Source: an uncultured bacterium
GTDB lineage: Bacteria; Cyanobacteriota; Vampirovibrionia; Gastranaerophilales; Gastranaerophilaceae
Reading direction: 5' to 3'
DNA: 11,045 nucleotides
NCBI GenBank assembly: GCA_900554095.1
Contig: USGC01000045.1
Location: forward strand, 1-11,045
Shown here: positions 1-7,400 of the stretch, in pieces
Numbering within the stretch: the first letter of the stretch is position 1
How the letters are laid out: every line of letters begins with the position of its first letter
Position numbers and translations under genes: made by a program
Notes under the pieces: model-generated
Database searches by the model: none
The model's input: only the letters and a program-made list of their open reading frames with translations
What the model was told of the DNA's origin: nothing

Positions 1-698
1 GCGGAAAAAGCCAGGCTGAATATATAATTCTAAAATACATGCGCGATAAAGGCATAAAAAATCTTGAAGCGCTCGTTATAACACACTTTGATAATGACCA
101 CTCCGGCGGCGCCGTGGATATGATGAAGAATTTGAGAGTTAAAAAAGTCTATATAAATTCAAAAAATGTCAGTTCAAAAACATCGCATGAGATTATGGAT
201 TACTTAAATTCGGGCAAGCAGGATTTTGCAATTGCGCGTAATGACAATGAAATTTATTCAGAAAGCGGGTTAACAATACAAACATACATTGCTAATTTAG
301 AAACTGATAATGAAAATTCAATTATAACTCTTTTGAAATATAAAGATTTTGAGATGTTATTTATGGGTGATGCCGGAATTGAAGCTTTCAGAAAAGTCAG
401 CGCGGATTTTCCTGGAAACATAGAGGTTTTTAAAGCTGGACACCATGGGGCTGCAAATGTTGCAGACAAAGATTTAATTGAAAAAATTAATCCTGCTGTT
501 TCTGTAATTTCAACCGGGAAGAACAATTATGGCCACCCAAACAAAGCAACGCTGGATGTGTTAAGGCATTCGGATATTTATAGAACAGACAGGAATAATT
601 CAATAAAGATTGCGACTGATGGCTGTGAATATCTTATCCAAACCTATGATTCAATTGCACGTAAATACATTATGACTGATAAAAAGTCTGCTAAATAA
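1..698 (+). CDS. comEC: ComEC/Rec2-type protein, C-terminal metallo-beta-lactamase-fold domain (5' partial)
   Basis: The reading frame is open from base 3, so the first in-frame ATG at 39 is internal and the gene begins left of the window. The visible part is a metallo-hydrolase domain. It shows the ligand motif HFDNDH (bases 84-101), then MGDAG (a later metal-ligand Asp), then GHHGA, then the STGKNNYGHP stretch, which is highly characteristic of the ComEC C-terminal domain. In ComEC this domain follows a membrane channel that imports single-stranded DNA during natural transformation, and it is thought to degrade the non-transported strand. Because the membrane part is off-window, a free-standing MBL-fold hydrolase cannot be excluded. 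It converges with pyrF, 42 bp away. The ComEC-type domain call is firm; the full-length ComEC call is an inference. Confidence 0.82.
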   Translation, partial: GKSQAEYIILKYMRDKGIKNLEALVITHFDNDHSGGAVDMMKNLRVKKVYINSKNVSSKTSHEIMDYLNSGKQDFAIARNDNEIYSESGLTIQTYIANLETDNENSIITLLKYKDFEMLFMGDAGIEAFRKVSADFPGNIEVFKAGHHGAANVADKDLIEKINPAVSVISTGKNNYGHPNKATLDVLRHSDIYRTDRNNSIKIATDGCEYLIQTYDSIARKYIMTDKKSAK

Positions 699-700
699 AA

Positions 701-756
701 CCGGATTAAACCCGGAATGACGTTGGGGCCGCTCTATAATTTAAACTGCGGCTTTT
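701..756. terminator. weak terminator-like hairpins between convergent comEC and pyrF
   Basis: On the plus strand GCCGC (728-732) pairs with GCGGC (748-752), with a 15-nt loop and TTTT after it. The right arm lies inside the end of pyrF. On the minus strand CCGG (712-715) pairs with CCGG (701-704) and is followed by TTTTATTT. Both stems are short (5 and 4 bp), so either may be inefficient. Confidence 0.3.
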
Positions 757-1496
757 AAATCTTCTAAAGCTGTTTCGATTTCGTCTATAACTAATTTAGC
801 AGCGGCAATTCTGTTTTCTGATTTAGTGATGGGTCTTCCGATAACCATAAAGTCAACACCTGCTAAAATAGCTTCTCTCGGGGTATCGACACGGACTTGA
901 TCGTCCACTCCCGCCCAGGTTGGGCGGGTTGCTGGACATACTATAATATAATCATCACCTATTTGCTTTCTAATTCTTTTTGCTTCATCAGCGCTTGCTA
1001 CAACACCGTCAAGTCCGCTGGTGTGAGCAACTTTTGCTAATTGTAAGACATAATCTTCTATGTTTTTATCAACGCAAAGTTCTTCTGTTAAAGTCCTTTG
1101 GCCAAAGCTTGAAAGTAGTGTAACACCTAAAATTACCGGGGGTTCTTTTTCGTACCTTTTCGCGGCTGCCTTTACTGCTTTAACTGCAGAAGCGGTCATT
1201 TTTGAACCCCCTTGGATGTGAAGGCTGAAAAAGTGAATATTATTTTTTACAAGATTTATGCATGCTTTTTGAACAGTATTGGGTATATCGTGGAATTTGC
1301 CGTCATAATAGCATTTTGCCCCCAATTCTTCAATAAGCCTTACAGCTTCAAAGCCGCAGTTAACAATTAACGGTAATCCTATTTTAAAATAACCTACATA
1401 ATCTTTTAATTGAGTAACTAGTTCTTTAACTTCATCCAGCGTGTCTACATCAAGGGCCAAGATAATTCTATCTTTAGCAGAAATTGGTTTTATCAT
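741..1496 (-). CDS. pyrF: orotidine-5'-phosphate decarboxylase
   Basis: This enzyme catalyses the last step of de novo UMP synthesis, decarboxylating OMP to UMP in the cytoplasm. The 251-residue length is normal for the family. Visible motifs are LALDVD near the start (Asp16), YFKIG with Lys38, and the signature DGKFHDIPNTV holding Asp65, Lys67 and Asp70. Together Lys38, Asp65, Lys67 and Asp70 form the complete catalytic tetrad. The C-terminal phosphate-binding part shows RPTWAGVDDQ and VIGRPIT. The ATG start has a good ribosome site (AGAGGTGG, 7 nt upstream on the minus strand). No other pyr gene is adjacent; the upstream neighbour on the same strand is rmuC, 80 bp away, with a possible separate promoter and a perfect 12-bp palindrome in the gap. 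Identity is very secure. Confidence 0.97.
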   Translation of the reverse strand: MIKPISAKDRIILALDVDTLDEVKELVTQLKDYVGYFKIGLPLIVNCGFEAVRLIEELGAKCYYDGKFHDIPNTVQKACINLVKNNIHFFSLHIQGGSKMTASAVKAVKAAAKRYEKEPPVILGVTLLSSFGQRTLTEELCVDKNIEDYVLQLAKVAHTSGLDGVVASADEAKRIRKQIGDDYIIVCPATRPTWAGVDDQVRVDTPREAILAGVDFMVIGRPITKSENRIAAAKLVIDEIETALEDLKAAV

Positions 1497-1514
1497 TTAA
1501 TCCCACCTCTTGTA

Positions 1515-1526
1515 ATTACTAGTAAT
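1515..1526. promoter_or_regulatory. perfect 12-bp palindrome upstream of pyrF (operator candidate)
   Basis: ATTACTAGTAAT is its own reverse complement. It sits just upstream of the pyrF ribosome site and touches the candidate -10 box. The size and place suit a dimeric regulator, but no regulator is known, and short palindromes arise by chance in AT-rich DNA. Confidence 0.3.
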
Positions 1527-1552
1527 GTAACACATAAATAATATAAAAGCAA
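1524..1552 (-). promoter_or_regulatory. possible sigma70 promoter for pyrF
   Basis: On the minus strand TTGCTT (1547-1552) and TACATT (1524-1529) are separated by 17 bp. They match the -35 and -10 consensus at 3 of 6 and 4 of 6 positions. This would let pyrF be transcribed independently of rmuC. Confidence 0.3.
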
Positions 1553-1576
1553 GCCGACAATTGGAGAATATATAAA

Positions 1577-2647
1577 TTAAACCAATTCTTCTGGCATCTC
1601 TGGGACTTGTTTTTGCGCTTTTACACCCAGTTGTTCTATTTTTTCAATCTTATTTAATATATTGTCTTTGCCGTTAAGTTTTTTGAGTGAACTTTCAAGG
1701 TTGTCGCGGATTTTTAAAAGCTCTGTGAGAAGTGATGCAAACTTATCCAGCATTCCAGAGCAAAGACGCGAGATTTCAATGGCGTTTTTGTTTTGACGGT
1801 CAGTTATATAAAATGCATTTATAATTTTAAGCGCAGCTAAGAGTGTAGAGGGAGAAACAGGCATAACTCTGTTTTTCCAGGCAAAATCCCACAGTGCGCA
1901 ATCTTCGCAAAACATCATTGAATAGCAGCCTTCTATCGGAATAAACATCAGTACATAATCTGGTGTATTTTCTTCGGCCGTGTAATCTCTTTTGGAAAGT
2001 CCTGTAATGTGGGCTTTTAAGGAGTCATAGAAGTGCTTTAGATGAATTTCTTTTTCATTATCGTCTTCAGAATTCACATATCCGTACCATGAAGCAAAAG
2101 AGGTTTTTGAGTCAATGAAAATGCATCTTCCCTCAGGCAAAAAAACTGTTACGTCAGGTCTTCCTTCTGCTGTGCCTTTTTGAATTTTAAATTCTTCATA
2201 TTTTCTTAAACCCGAAGCCTCCAAAACCCGCTCAAGAATTATTTCACCCCAGCGGCCTGTAGTTCTGTTATCGGATTTCATTACATTAATCAGGTTGTTT
2301 GTGTCTTGCGCTATTTTGTTTCCGGCATCAAGAAAGTTTTTGATATTTACATCAAAACGGGTCAATTTTTCGTGTTCTGTTTTTAAATTATCTTGGGCTT
2401 GTCTTTCAAAGTCTTCGATTTTTTCTTTAAATCTTTTGAAGAAATCATCAAGTTTTTCTCTGTTAGTGTTTGAAAACTCTGCGGAGCTTTCTTTAAACAA
2501 TTTGTTTGCAGTGTTTTCAAACTTCATCTCAAGTTCTGAAAACATTTTTTCCTGAGTTGTTTTTACTTGCTTTTTTAATATAACCAACGGTACAACCACT
2601 GCAATTATGCCTGTCAAAAATCCGCCTAAGAAAATTACTATATCCAT
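1577..2647 (-). CDS. rmuC: RmuC family DNA recombination protein
   Basis: RmuC proteins are membrane-anchored, coiled-coil proteins with a restriction-endonuclease-like core. In E. coli loss of rmuC raises inversion at short inverted repeats, so they are thought to limit such recombination; the biochemistry is poorly defined. The sequence shows an N-terminal membrane helix (residues 3-24), a charged helical region likely to form a coiled coil (30-125), and the family motif GRWGEIILER (131-140). A PD-(D/E)xK-like core follows: RPDV (Asp165), then FIDSK with Asp179 and Lys181. Next come YVLMFIPIEG (231-240) and VMPVSPSTLL (261-270), and a helical C-terminus. A length of 356 is within the family range. 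AGGAG lies 6 nt before the ATG. It is divergent from the response regulator at 2914. Confidence 0.92.
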   Translation of the reverse strand: MDIVIFLGGFLTGIIAVVVPLVILKKQVKTTQEKMFSELEMKFENTANKLFKESSAEFSNTNREKLDDFFKRFKEKIEDFERQAQDNLKTEHEKLTRFDVNIKNFLDAGNKIAQDTNNLINVMKSDNRTTGRWGEIILERVLEASGLRKYEEFKIQKGTAEGRPDVTVFLPEGRCIFIDSKTSFASWYGYVNSEDDNEKEIHLKHFYDSLKAHITGLSKRDYTAEENTPDYVLMFIPIEGCYSMMFCEDCALWDFAWKNRVMPVSPSTLLAALKIINAFYITDRQNKNAIEISRLCSGMLDKFASLLTELLKIRDNLESSLKKLNGKDNILNKIEKIEQLGVKAQKQVPEMPEELV

Positions 2648-2670
2648 AAAATCTCCTATTTACATTTAAT

Positions 2671-2676
2671 ATTGTA
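2671..2676 (-). promoter_or_regulatory. candidate -10 box for rmuC
   Basis: The minus strand reads TGGTACAAT about 25 bp before the rmuC start codon; TACAAT matches TATAAT at 5 of 6 positions. The -35 region is poor: TTTAGA lies only 15 bp upstream. An ACTAGT palindrome core (2687-2692) falls in the spacer. Confidence 0.35.
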
Positions 2677-2730
2677 CCACAGTTATACTAGTCTAAAAAG
2701 TTTATATAAAAATTGTTAACCTGTAAAAAT

Positions 2731-2779
2731 CAACCATGCCGCTAAACAGATTTAGAGCATGGTTGAGGTGTTTTCTCAA
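2731..2779 (+). ncRNA. structured intergenic element: long hairpin overlapping a second hairpin
   Basis: CAACCATGC (2731-2739) pairs perfectly with GCATGGTTG (2757-2765). Inside it CTAAA (2742-2746) pairs with TTTAG (2751-2755) over a 4-nt loop, giving a 14-bp stem with one small internal loop. TTGAG (2763-2767), overlapping the right arm, can pair with CTCAA (2775-2779). No run of U follows the first stem, so it is not a standard terminator. It may be a 5' leader structure of the response regulator gene if transcription starts upstream, a small RNA, or a dispersed repeat. The type is uncertain; the pairing is visible directly. Confidence 0.35.
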
Positions 2780-2781
2780 TC

Positions 2782-2805
2782 TTTAGATTTAGGCTAAATT
2801 CTAAA
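2782..2805. promoter_or_regulatory. near-palindrome between rmuC and the response regulator
   Basis: TTTAGATTTAG and CTAAATTCTAAA flank a central G at 2793. The arms are complementary apart from one extra T, and the core ATTTAG-G-CTAAAT is exact. With almost no loop it resembles a DNA-binding dyad more than an RNA hairpin. It lies ~60 bp upstream of the candidate promoter of the response regulator, which may itself bind here (inference). Confidence 0.3.
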
Positions 2806-2843
2806 CCGCCCATGACTACAATATCAATCAAGGCATGGATGAA

Positions 2844-2871
2844 TTGTACCCTTTAAAAGTTGTAGTATGAA
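2844..2871 (+). promoter_or_regulatory. possible promoter for the response regulator gene
   Basis: TTGTAC (2844-2849), a 16-bp spacer and TATGAA (2866-2871) lie 42 bp before the start codon. The match to sigma70 consensus is only moderate. If it is used, the hairpin at 2731 is upstream of the transcript rather than in its leader. Confidence 0.3.
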
Positions 2872-2913
2872 TAGTGTAGAGAAACGCAATTAAAAAAATT
2901 ATAAAGGGGAAAG

Positions 2914-3615
2914 ATGATGAGAGAGTTCAAGAGAAAATCGAGAGTATTATTAGTCGATGACAATGCAGATCATTTAAGAGGGGTTAAGGAATTAATTACT
3001 CTTGAAACAAGTTATGATGTTGTTGGCGCAACTACAAGTGCAAATGTTGCTATCAATTTAATTAAAAAATACCGTCCGGATATTGTGTTAATGGATATAA
3101 ATATGCCGGAAAAAGACGGTCTTCAGGCAATTCAGGAAATTGAAAAACTTGACTTGGATGTCCGTGTAATTGCACTTAGCGGCTATGATGATGCAGATTT
3201 GATTTTCCGTGCAATGAAGCTTGGGGCAAAAGGTTATGTTCTTAAAACTATGGCTTCAGCGCAATTAATCTATGCGATTGACGAAGTTGCAGCAGGAAAA
3301 GTTTATCTTCCATCCGCTTTGTCTTCAAGATTTTTCGATTATTTTCAACGTTCTTTCAAAAACGAAGCAGAGGAAGTTCCGGAAGAAAATCTTCTCACTT
3401 ATCTTACCTCCCGCGAGGAAGAAGTCCTCGATTTGCTCACACAAGGTAATAACTACAAGGCTATTGCTGGAAAATTATTTATATCAGAAACTACAGTTAA
3501 AACTCACGTAAATAATATTTTCCAAAAGTTACAAGTCAATGACAGAACACAAGCTGTCTTATATGCGCTTAACAACGGCTTTGCGACAAGAAGACGCGCA
3601 AAATTAGCAGTATAA
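2914..3615 (+). CDS. NarL/FixJ-family response regulator (REC plus LuxR-type HTH)
   Basis: This is a two-component DNA-binding regulator. The receiver domain (residues ~10-125) has the full set of functional residues: acidic pair Asp15/Asp16, phosphoacceptor Asp61 in LMDINMP, Ser89 in ALSG, and Lys111 in YVLK. A ~35-residue linker follows. The C-terminal LuxR/GerE helix-turn-helix (~162-225) begins LTSREEEVLDLL and has the recognition region SETTVKTHVNNIFQKL. Phosphorylation should drive dimer binding to target promoters. Two adjacent ATG codons (2914, 2917) follow AAGGGGA; the second has the better spacing (7 nt after GGGG), so the protein may be 232 rather than 233 residues. A strong terminator follows directly, then the histidine kinase gene that is its likely partner. 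The target genes cannot be told from the window. Confidence 0.93.
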   Translation: MMREFKRKSRVLLVDDNADHLRGVKELITLETSYDVVGATTSANVAINLIKKYRPDIVLMDINMPEKDGLQAIQEIEKLDLDVRVIALSGYDDADLIFRAMKLGAKGYVLKTMASAQLIYAIDEVAAGKVYLPSALSSRFFDYFQRSFKNEAEEVPEENLLTYLTSREEEVLDLLTQGNNYKAIAGKLFISETTVKTHVNNIFQKLQVNDRTQAVLYALNNGFATRRRAKLAV

Positions 3616-3634
3616 ATGTTCTAATAAAAATTCT

Positions 3635-3675
3635 AAAAGGTTTGACTTGTGCATTCCGGTCAAACCTTTTTATTA
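3635..3675 (+). terminator. intrinsic terminator between response regulator and histidine kinase
   Basis: AAAAGGTTTGAC (3635-3646) pairs perfectly with GTCAAACCTTTT (3659-3670) across a 12-nt loop, and the run TTTTTATTAT follows. This is a classic Rho-independent terminator. It ends 12 bp before the kinase start codon, so kinase expression depends on readthrough or on a separate weak promoter. Confidence 0.88.
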
Positions 3676-3686
3676 TGAGGAAAAAT

Positions 3687-4355
3687 ATGTATACACAAAA
3701 TGATTTTATAAAAGAGCAGTCAAGATGTATTGCGCACGAAATCCGAAACCAGATTTCAATTATTGATGTTTATGCGGAAATTATAAAAAAACATCTTCAA
3801 AAATCCGGCTATGAAAACGAATCCGTTGATAATGCGCTCAATTGTATTCAAAAATCCGCAAAGATGGTAAACAATTCTCTTTTAGATTTGAAATCTCTCA
3901 ATAATTATGAGAAAAAATCAGTTGATTTGCAGACTATAATTCTTCAAAGTGTTGAATTATCAAGGGTTTATATTCACGACAAGAACATCATAATTAAAAC
4001 AGAAATTGAAGGTTCTTGTGAAATCTTAGTAGATGAAAATAAATTTCTTGCTTGTATGATTAATATCTTGAAAAACGCAATAGAAGCGATTGATGTTAAA
4101 GGCGAGATTTTTGTTAATGCCGAAGTTTTAGATAAAAATGCCGTGATTAAAATTAAAAACAGTGGTCAAAAAATTTCTTCAGACAAAATGGAAACTATTT
4201 TCCAGGAAGGGTATACGACCAAAGCTTCAGGAAGCGGACTTGGCCTTTATATTTGCAAAAACAACCTTGAAAAACAAAATGCTCAATTAAAACTTAATTA
4301 TTCAAACGACAATTTTACTGAGTTTGAAATCCTTCTCCCTGTTAATAATTCTTAA
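3687..4355 (+). CDS. small soluble histidine kinase (HisKA-like plus HATPase_c)
   Basis: This 222-residue kinase has only the catalytic core. The phosphoacceptor His17 lies in the H-box AHEIRNQ, where the usual Pro after Asn is Gln. The dimerisation helices reach ~residue 75. The ATPase part shows the N-box MINILKNAIEAI (124-135), a G1 box reading NSGQKI (Asn158 where many kinases have Asp), the F-box IFQEGYTTK (171-179) and the G2 box GSGLGL (182-187). There is no membrane helix, PAS, GAF or other sensor region, so the input must come through a partner protein or small ligand. The frame is open further upstream (a TTG at 3642), but that start lies inside the terminator stem. ATG 3687 has GAGG 6 nt before it and is preferred over ATG 3675. 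It is probably the kinase of the preceding regulator. Confidence 0.88.
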   Translation: MYTQNDFIKEQSRCIAHEIRNQISIIDVYAEIIKKHLQKSGYENESVDNALNCIQKSAKMVNNSLLDLKSLNNYEKKSVDLQTIILQSVELSRVYIHDKNIIIKTEIEGSCEILVDENKFLACMINILKNAIEAIDVKGEIFVNAEVLDKNAVIKIKNSGQKISSDKMETIFQEGYTTKASGSGLGLYICKNNLEKQNAQLKLNYSNDNFTEFEILLPVNNS

Positions 4356-4373
4356 TATATAAGCAAAATTCAA

Positions 4374-4400
4374 TATTATTTATTTTTTATATAAATAATA
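4374..4400. other. all-A/T inverted repeat before the large membrane protein gene
   Basis: TATTATTTAT (4374-4383) pairs perfectly with ATAAATAATA (4391-4400) around TTTTTAT. It has no G or C, so it would be a poor terminator. It may simply be promoter-like A/T-rich DNA, since the 67-bp gap holds several TATA-type boxes and no convincing -35. Confidence 0.3.
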
Positions 4401-4422
4401 AGACTTTAAACGGGAAAAAATA

Positions 4423-7400
4423 ATGGATTTTTTCAATGCTCTAAACGAAGTTGCGAAGAATAGAAGTAACTTTAAGAAATGGGAAGATCATCAACGCGAT
4501 GTGGATTCGCAGCGCCAAGAATTGCATAATAGGCGCAAACCTTCACCTGAAGAAATTAAAGCAGCACAAGAACTCGGTAATAGGATTATTGATGTCGTTG
4601 ATATAATGGATAATCACTCGGAAAACGTTGCAGAAAACGTCGAAACTGCTGTTGATCCTCTATCTTCCATCACAACGATGCTCACATTCTTTGGCGGTAA
4701 TTACCTCCTTGGCAAACACTCATCTGCAAAAATTTCCGATAAAATCTCTGATATAAAAGCAAATGCGGTTATGACAGAGGACGCCAAAAACTTAATCGAT
4801 AAAATTCGTGCGGTTGATCCTGATTTTTATCCGGAGTATCTTACACGCAAAAAGCGGATAGATAGAATTAAAGACCCCGCACTAAAATCAGAAGCACGTA
4901 AGTTTTTAGCTAATGTTAATAAAGAGATAAAGCCGCTTAATGCAAAAATTTGGCGTAACCATGGCTTAATGACTTTAGGTGCTGTTGGTGTTTTTATACT
5001 TTCGACAATTTTTGAGGCAAAATTGCAGACCGACAGCTCTAAAATTGCACGTTATCAAGCGAGAAAAGAGCTTAATGATCCTAAAGCCTTTGTAAATTAC
5101 ACGCCGGAACAGATTGCTGCCGCTGAAAAAGAATTGAAAGAACATCCGGAACTTTTAAAAGAAAAGAAAAAATCAAGATTAAAATCCGGGATGATAGCTT
5201 CAATTTATGGTATTTTAAGAGACAGGAGTGCTTATTTAAAAGATAAATCTGCGCGTAGTGATGATTCTCAAAAAGTTACCCGTCCGTTGACAAAGGAAGA
5301 ACTCGTTCAGGCACAGAAAGATAAAGAAGTTATTCAGCGAACGGTGCGTGTAATTAATAATGAAGCTGAAAAATATTCGGAAAACATGGAAGTTGCTGCG
5401 AATGTAATTATGAATTCAACACCGATTTTGGGCGCGACTATTGGCGTTGCAACAAGCTGGATTTTAAATAAAATAGGCGTTGTCGATAAATTCGTAGATA
5501 ACACTGTTAAAAAATACTGTACAGACGCAGCTAAAGAATATTTAGAAGAATATCGTTCAATTAAAAAACCGGAATTTTTCTCCAAAAAATACGGTAAATT
5601 TCTTGATGAATTGTTTATGGATAAAAATTTCAGCCTGGAACAGCCTGTTAAGAAGAACCGCTTTACTGAAGAGGCCAGAAAAATACTTACTATGGGATTG
5701 GCGCATAAGCAGGGCCGAAATTGGCTTTTGGGATTTGCCGGCGCTTTTGTATCCGGAATTGGCGGTATGCTTATCGCATTAAAACTTCAAAAATCTTCCG
5801 CAAGAGCCGGCCGTTATACCGCGAAACGTGAATTGGAAAAAGATCCGAAAAACTTCATTGGGTATAGCGAAGAAGATTTTGAAGAAGTAAAAGATATTAA
5901 AAATAAAAACAAAAAGCCGTCTACAATAAAAGAATATATTACATTTATTCCAACTGTTCTGAAACAGTATTACGCTTATGATAAATTCAGAAGAACAGAA
6001 TACAAAGAAAAACAAGTGTTAAATGAGCTTCTTCGCAAGCAGAATGTTTCAGATGCACAAATGAAAGATGCAAAAAATCTTCAAAGAAAAATATTTAACA
6101 CTTTTGAAAAAATCGACGATAATTCGCAAATTTACTCAGAATCCATGGAAGCGGCAACGGATATTGCCCAGCCTTTTGTCTGGTATGGAGGGCTTTTGGC
6201 CGCAAGCTCACCGCTTATTGCTGCCGGTATTCAATTTAAACGAGGCAAGTTAAGCGGGGCTAAAATTCTGGATAAAATCACCGATAAATTGTCATCTGCT
6301 TCAAATATTATGCAGAAAAAATGGTTCAAGAAATATCTTGGAAACCTTGAGCAGAATATCTCAGTTAAATTGGAAAACGCTGATGTTAAAGCAAAACCTT
6401 TTGGTACTATGTTTAAAGGTATAAATTTTGAACATGATCCGCTCGTTGACATTTCTGGCAAAATTTTGAAAAATACATTTGAAGGAATTGATGATTTTGC
6501 TAAATTAACAAAAGAGCAGCAAGATGAAAAACTTGAAAGTTTATGGTTTAGCCTTGACCGTATGAAAGACAGCCTCCTGTCTCCATTGTCTGAAGACAAG
6601 GTGAAATCATTAATGTATGTTGTAGACAGGATTAAGTATGATTGTGATATGCCTTCAAAAAGAGCGCAGTTAATAAAATATATTGTTGATCCGGCATCAG
6701 TCGAAGACCAAAAGCTTGCTAAAAAGTTTGCCAATCTTTTGGATGGTAAATCTAAAATGGTTACAGACTTGTTTGACGATTTGATGGGAATAGATGAACT
6801 GGCTCAAATAGCTAAGGGCACAGTACCAGATATTATAAAAACATTAAAACGCGAATTCGATATTATTGATGGTATGAATTTCCCTTTAACACACAAACAA
6901 GTTGATGTTTTGAAAAAGTTGTTTAATGTTTCTAAATTAAATGATGCAGGCATAACTCTTTATAAAACTGAAGAAGGCGAATTATATATACATTACAAAG
7001 ACCTGGATAAGTTTTTAGACAATGTTGCGCATAAGCTCAAAACCTTAGATGCTAAAACTCTTATTAAGAATTTCGCCGACAAAAAATATACAGATCCTAA
7101 AACAGTATTAAGCAATTTTAAATCAAAAATTGAAAAAATGTCTGATGAAGAATTCAAAAGTTATGTAGAAGAAAAAGGCTTTAGCAGCATGGATAAGAAA
7201 ACTATGCTTAATATTATTCCAAAACTAGAAAAGATAATTGATAATGTACCTAAAGAAGAACTTAGTAAAATTGTTTCAAGAATAATAAAAGAATTAAGCG
7301 ACCATCCGGATGAATTTGTCAAAATGATTCAAGGCCATGATGTGCTTTCTTTCTTTGTAACCCCCGGAATGAAAAAAGCTTTAGTTGCGGCAGGTGTAAG

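Noticed and set aside
2731..2765. The CAACCATGC/GCATGGTTG hairpin as a MITE or transposon end
   Set aside because: No transposase remnant, no flanking target duplication and no second copy in the window.
6231..6734. 167-residue open frame on the minus strand inside the large membrane protein gene
   Set aside because: It is a shadow of the 1063-residue gene, low-complexity Ser/Phe/Leu-rich, with no domain.
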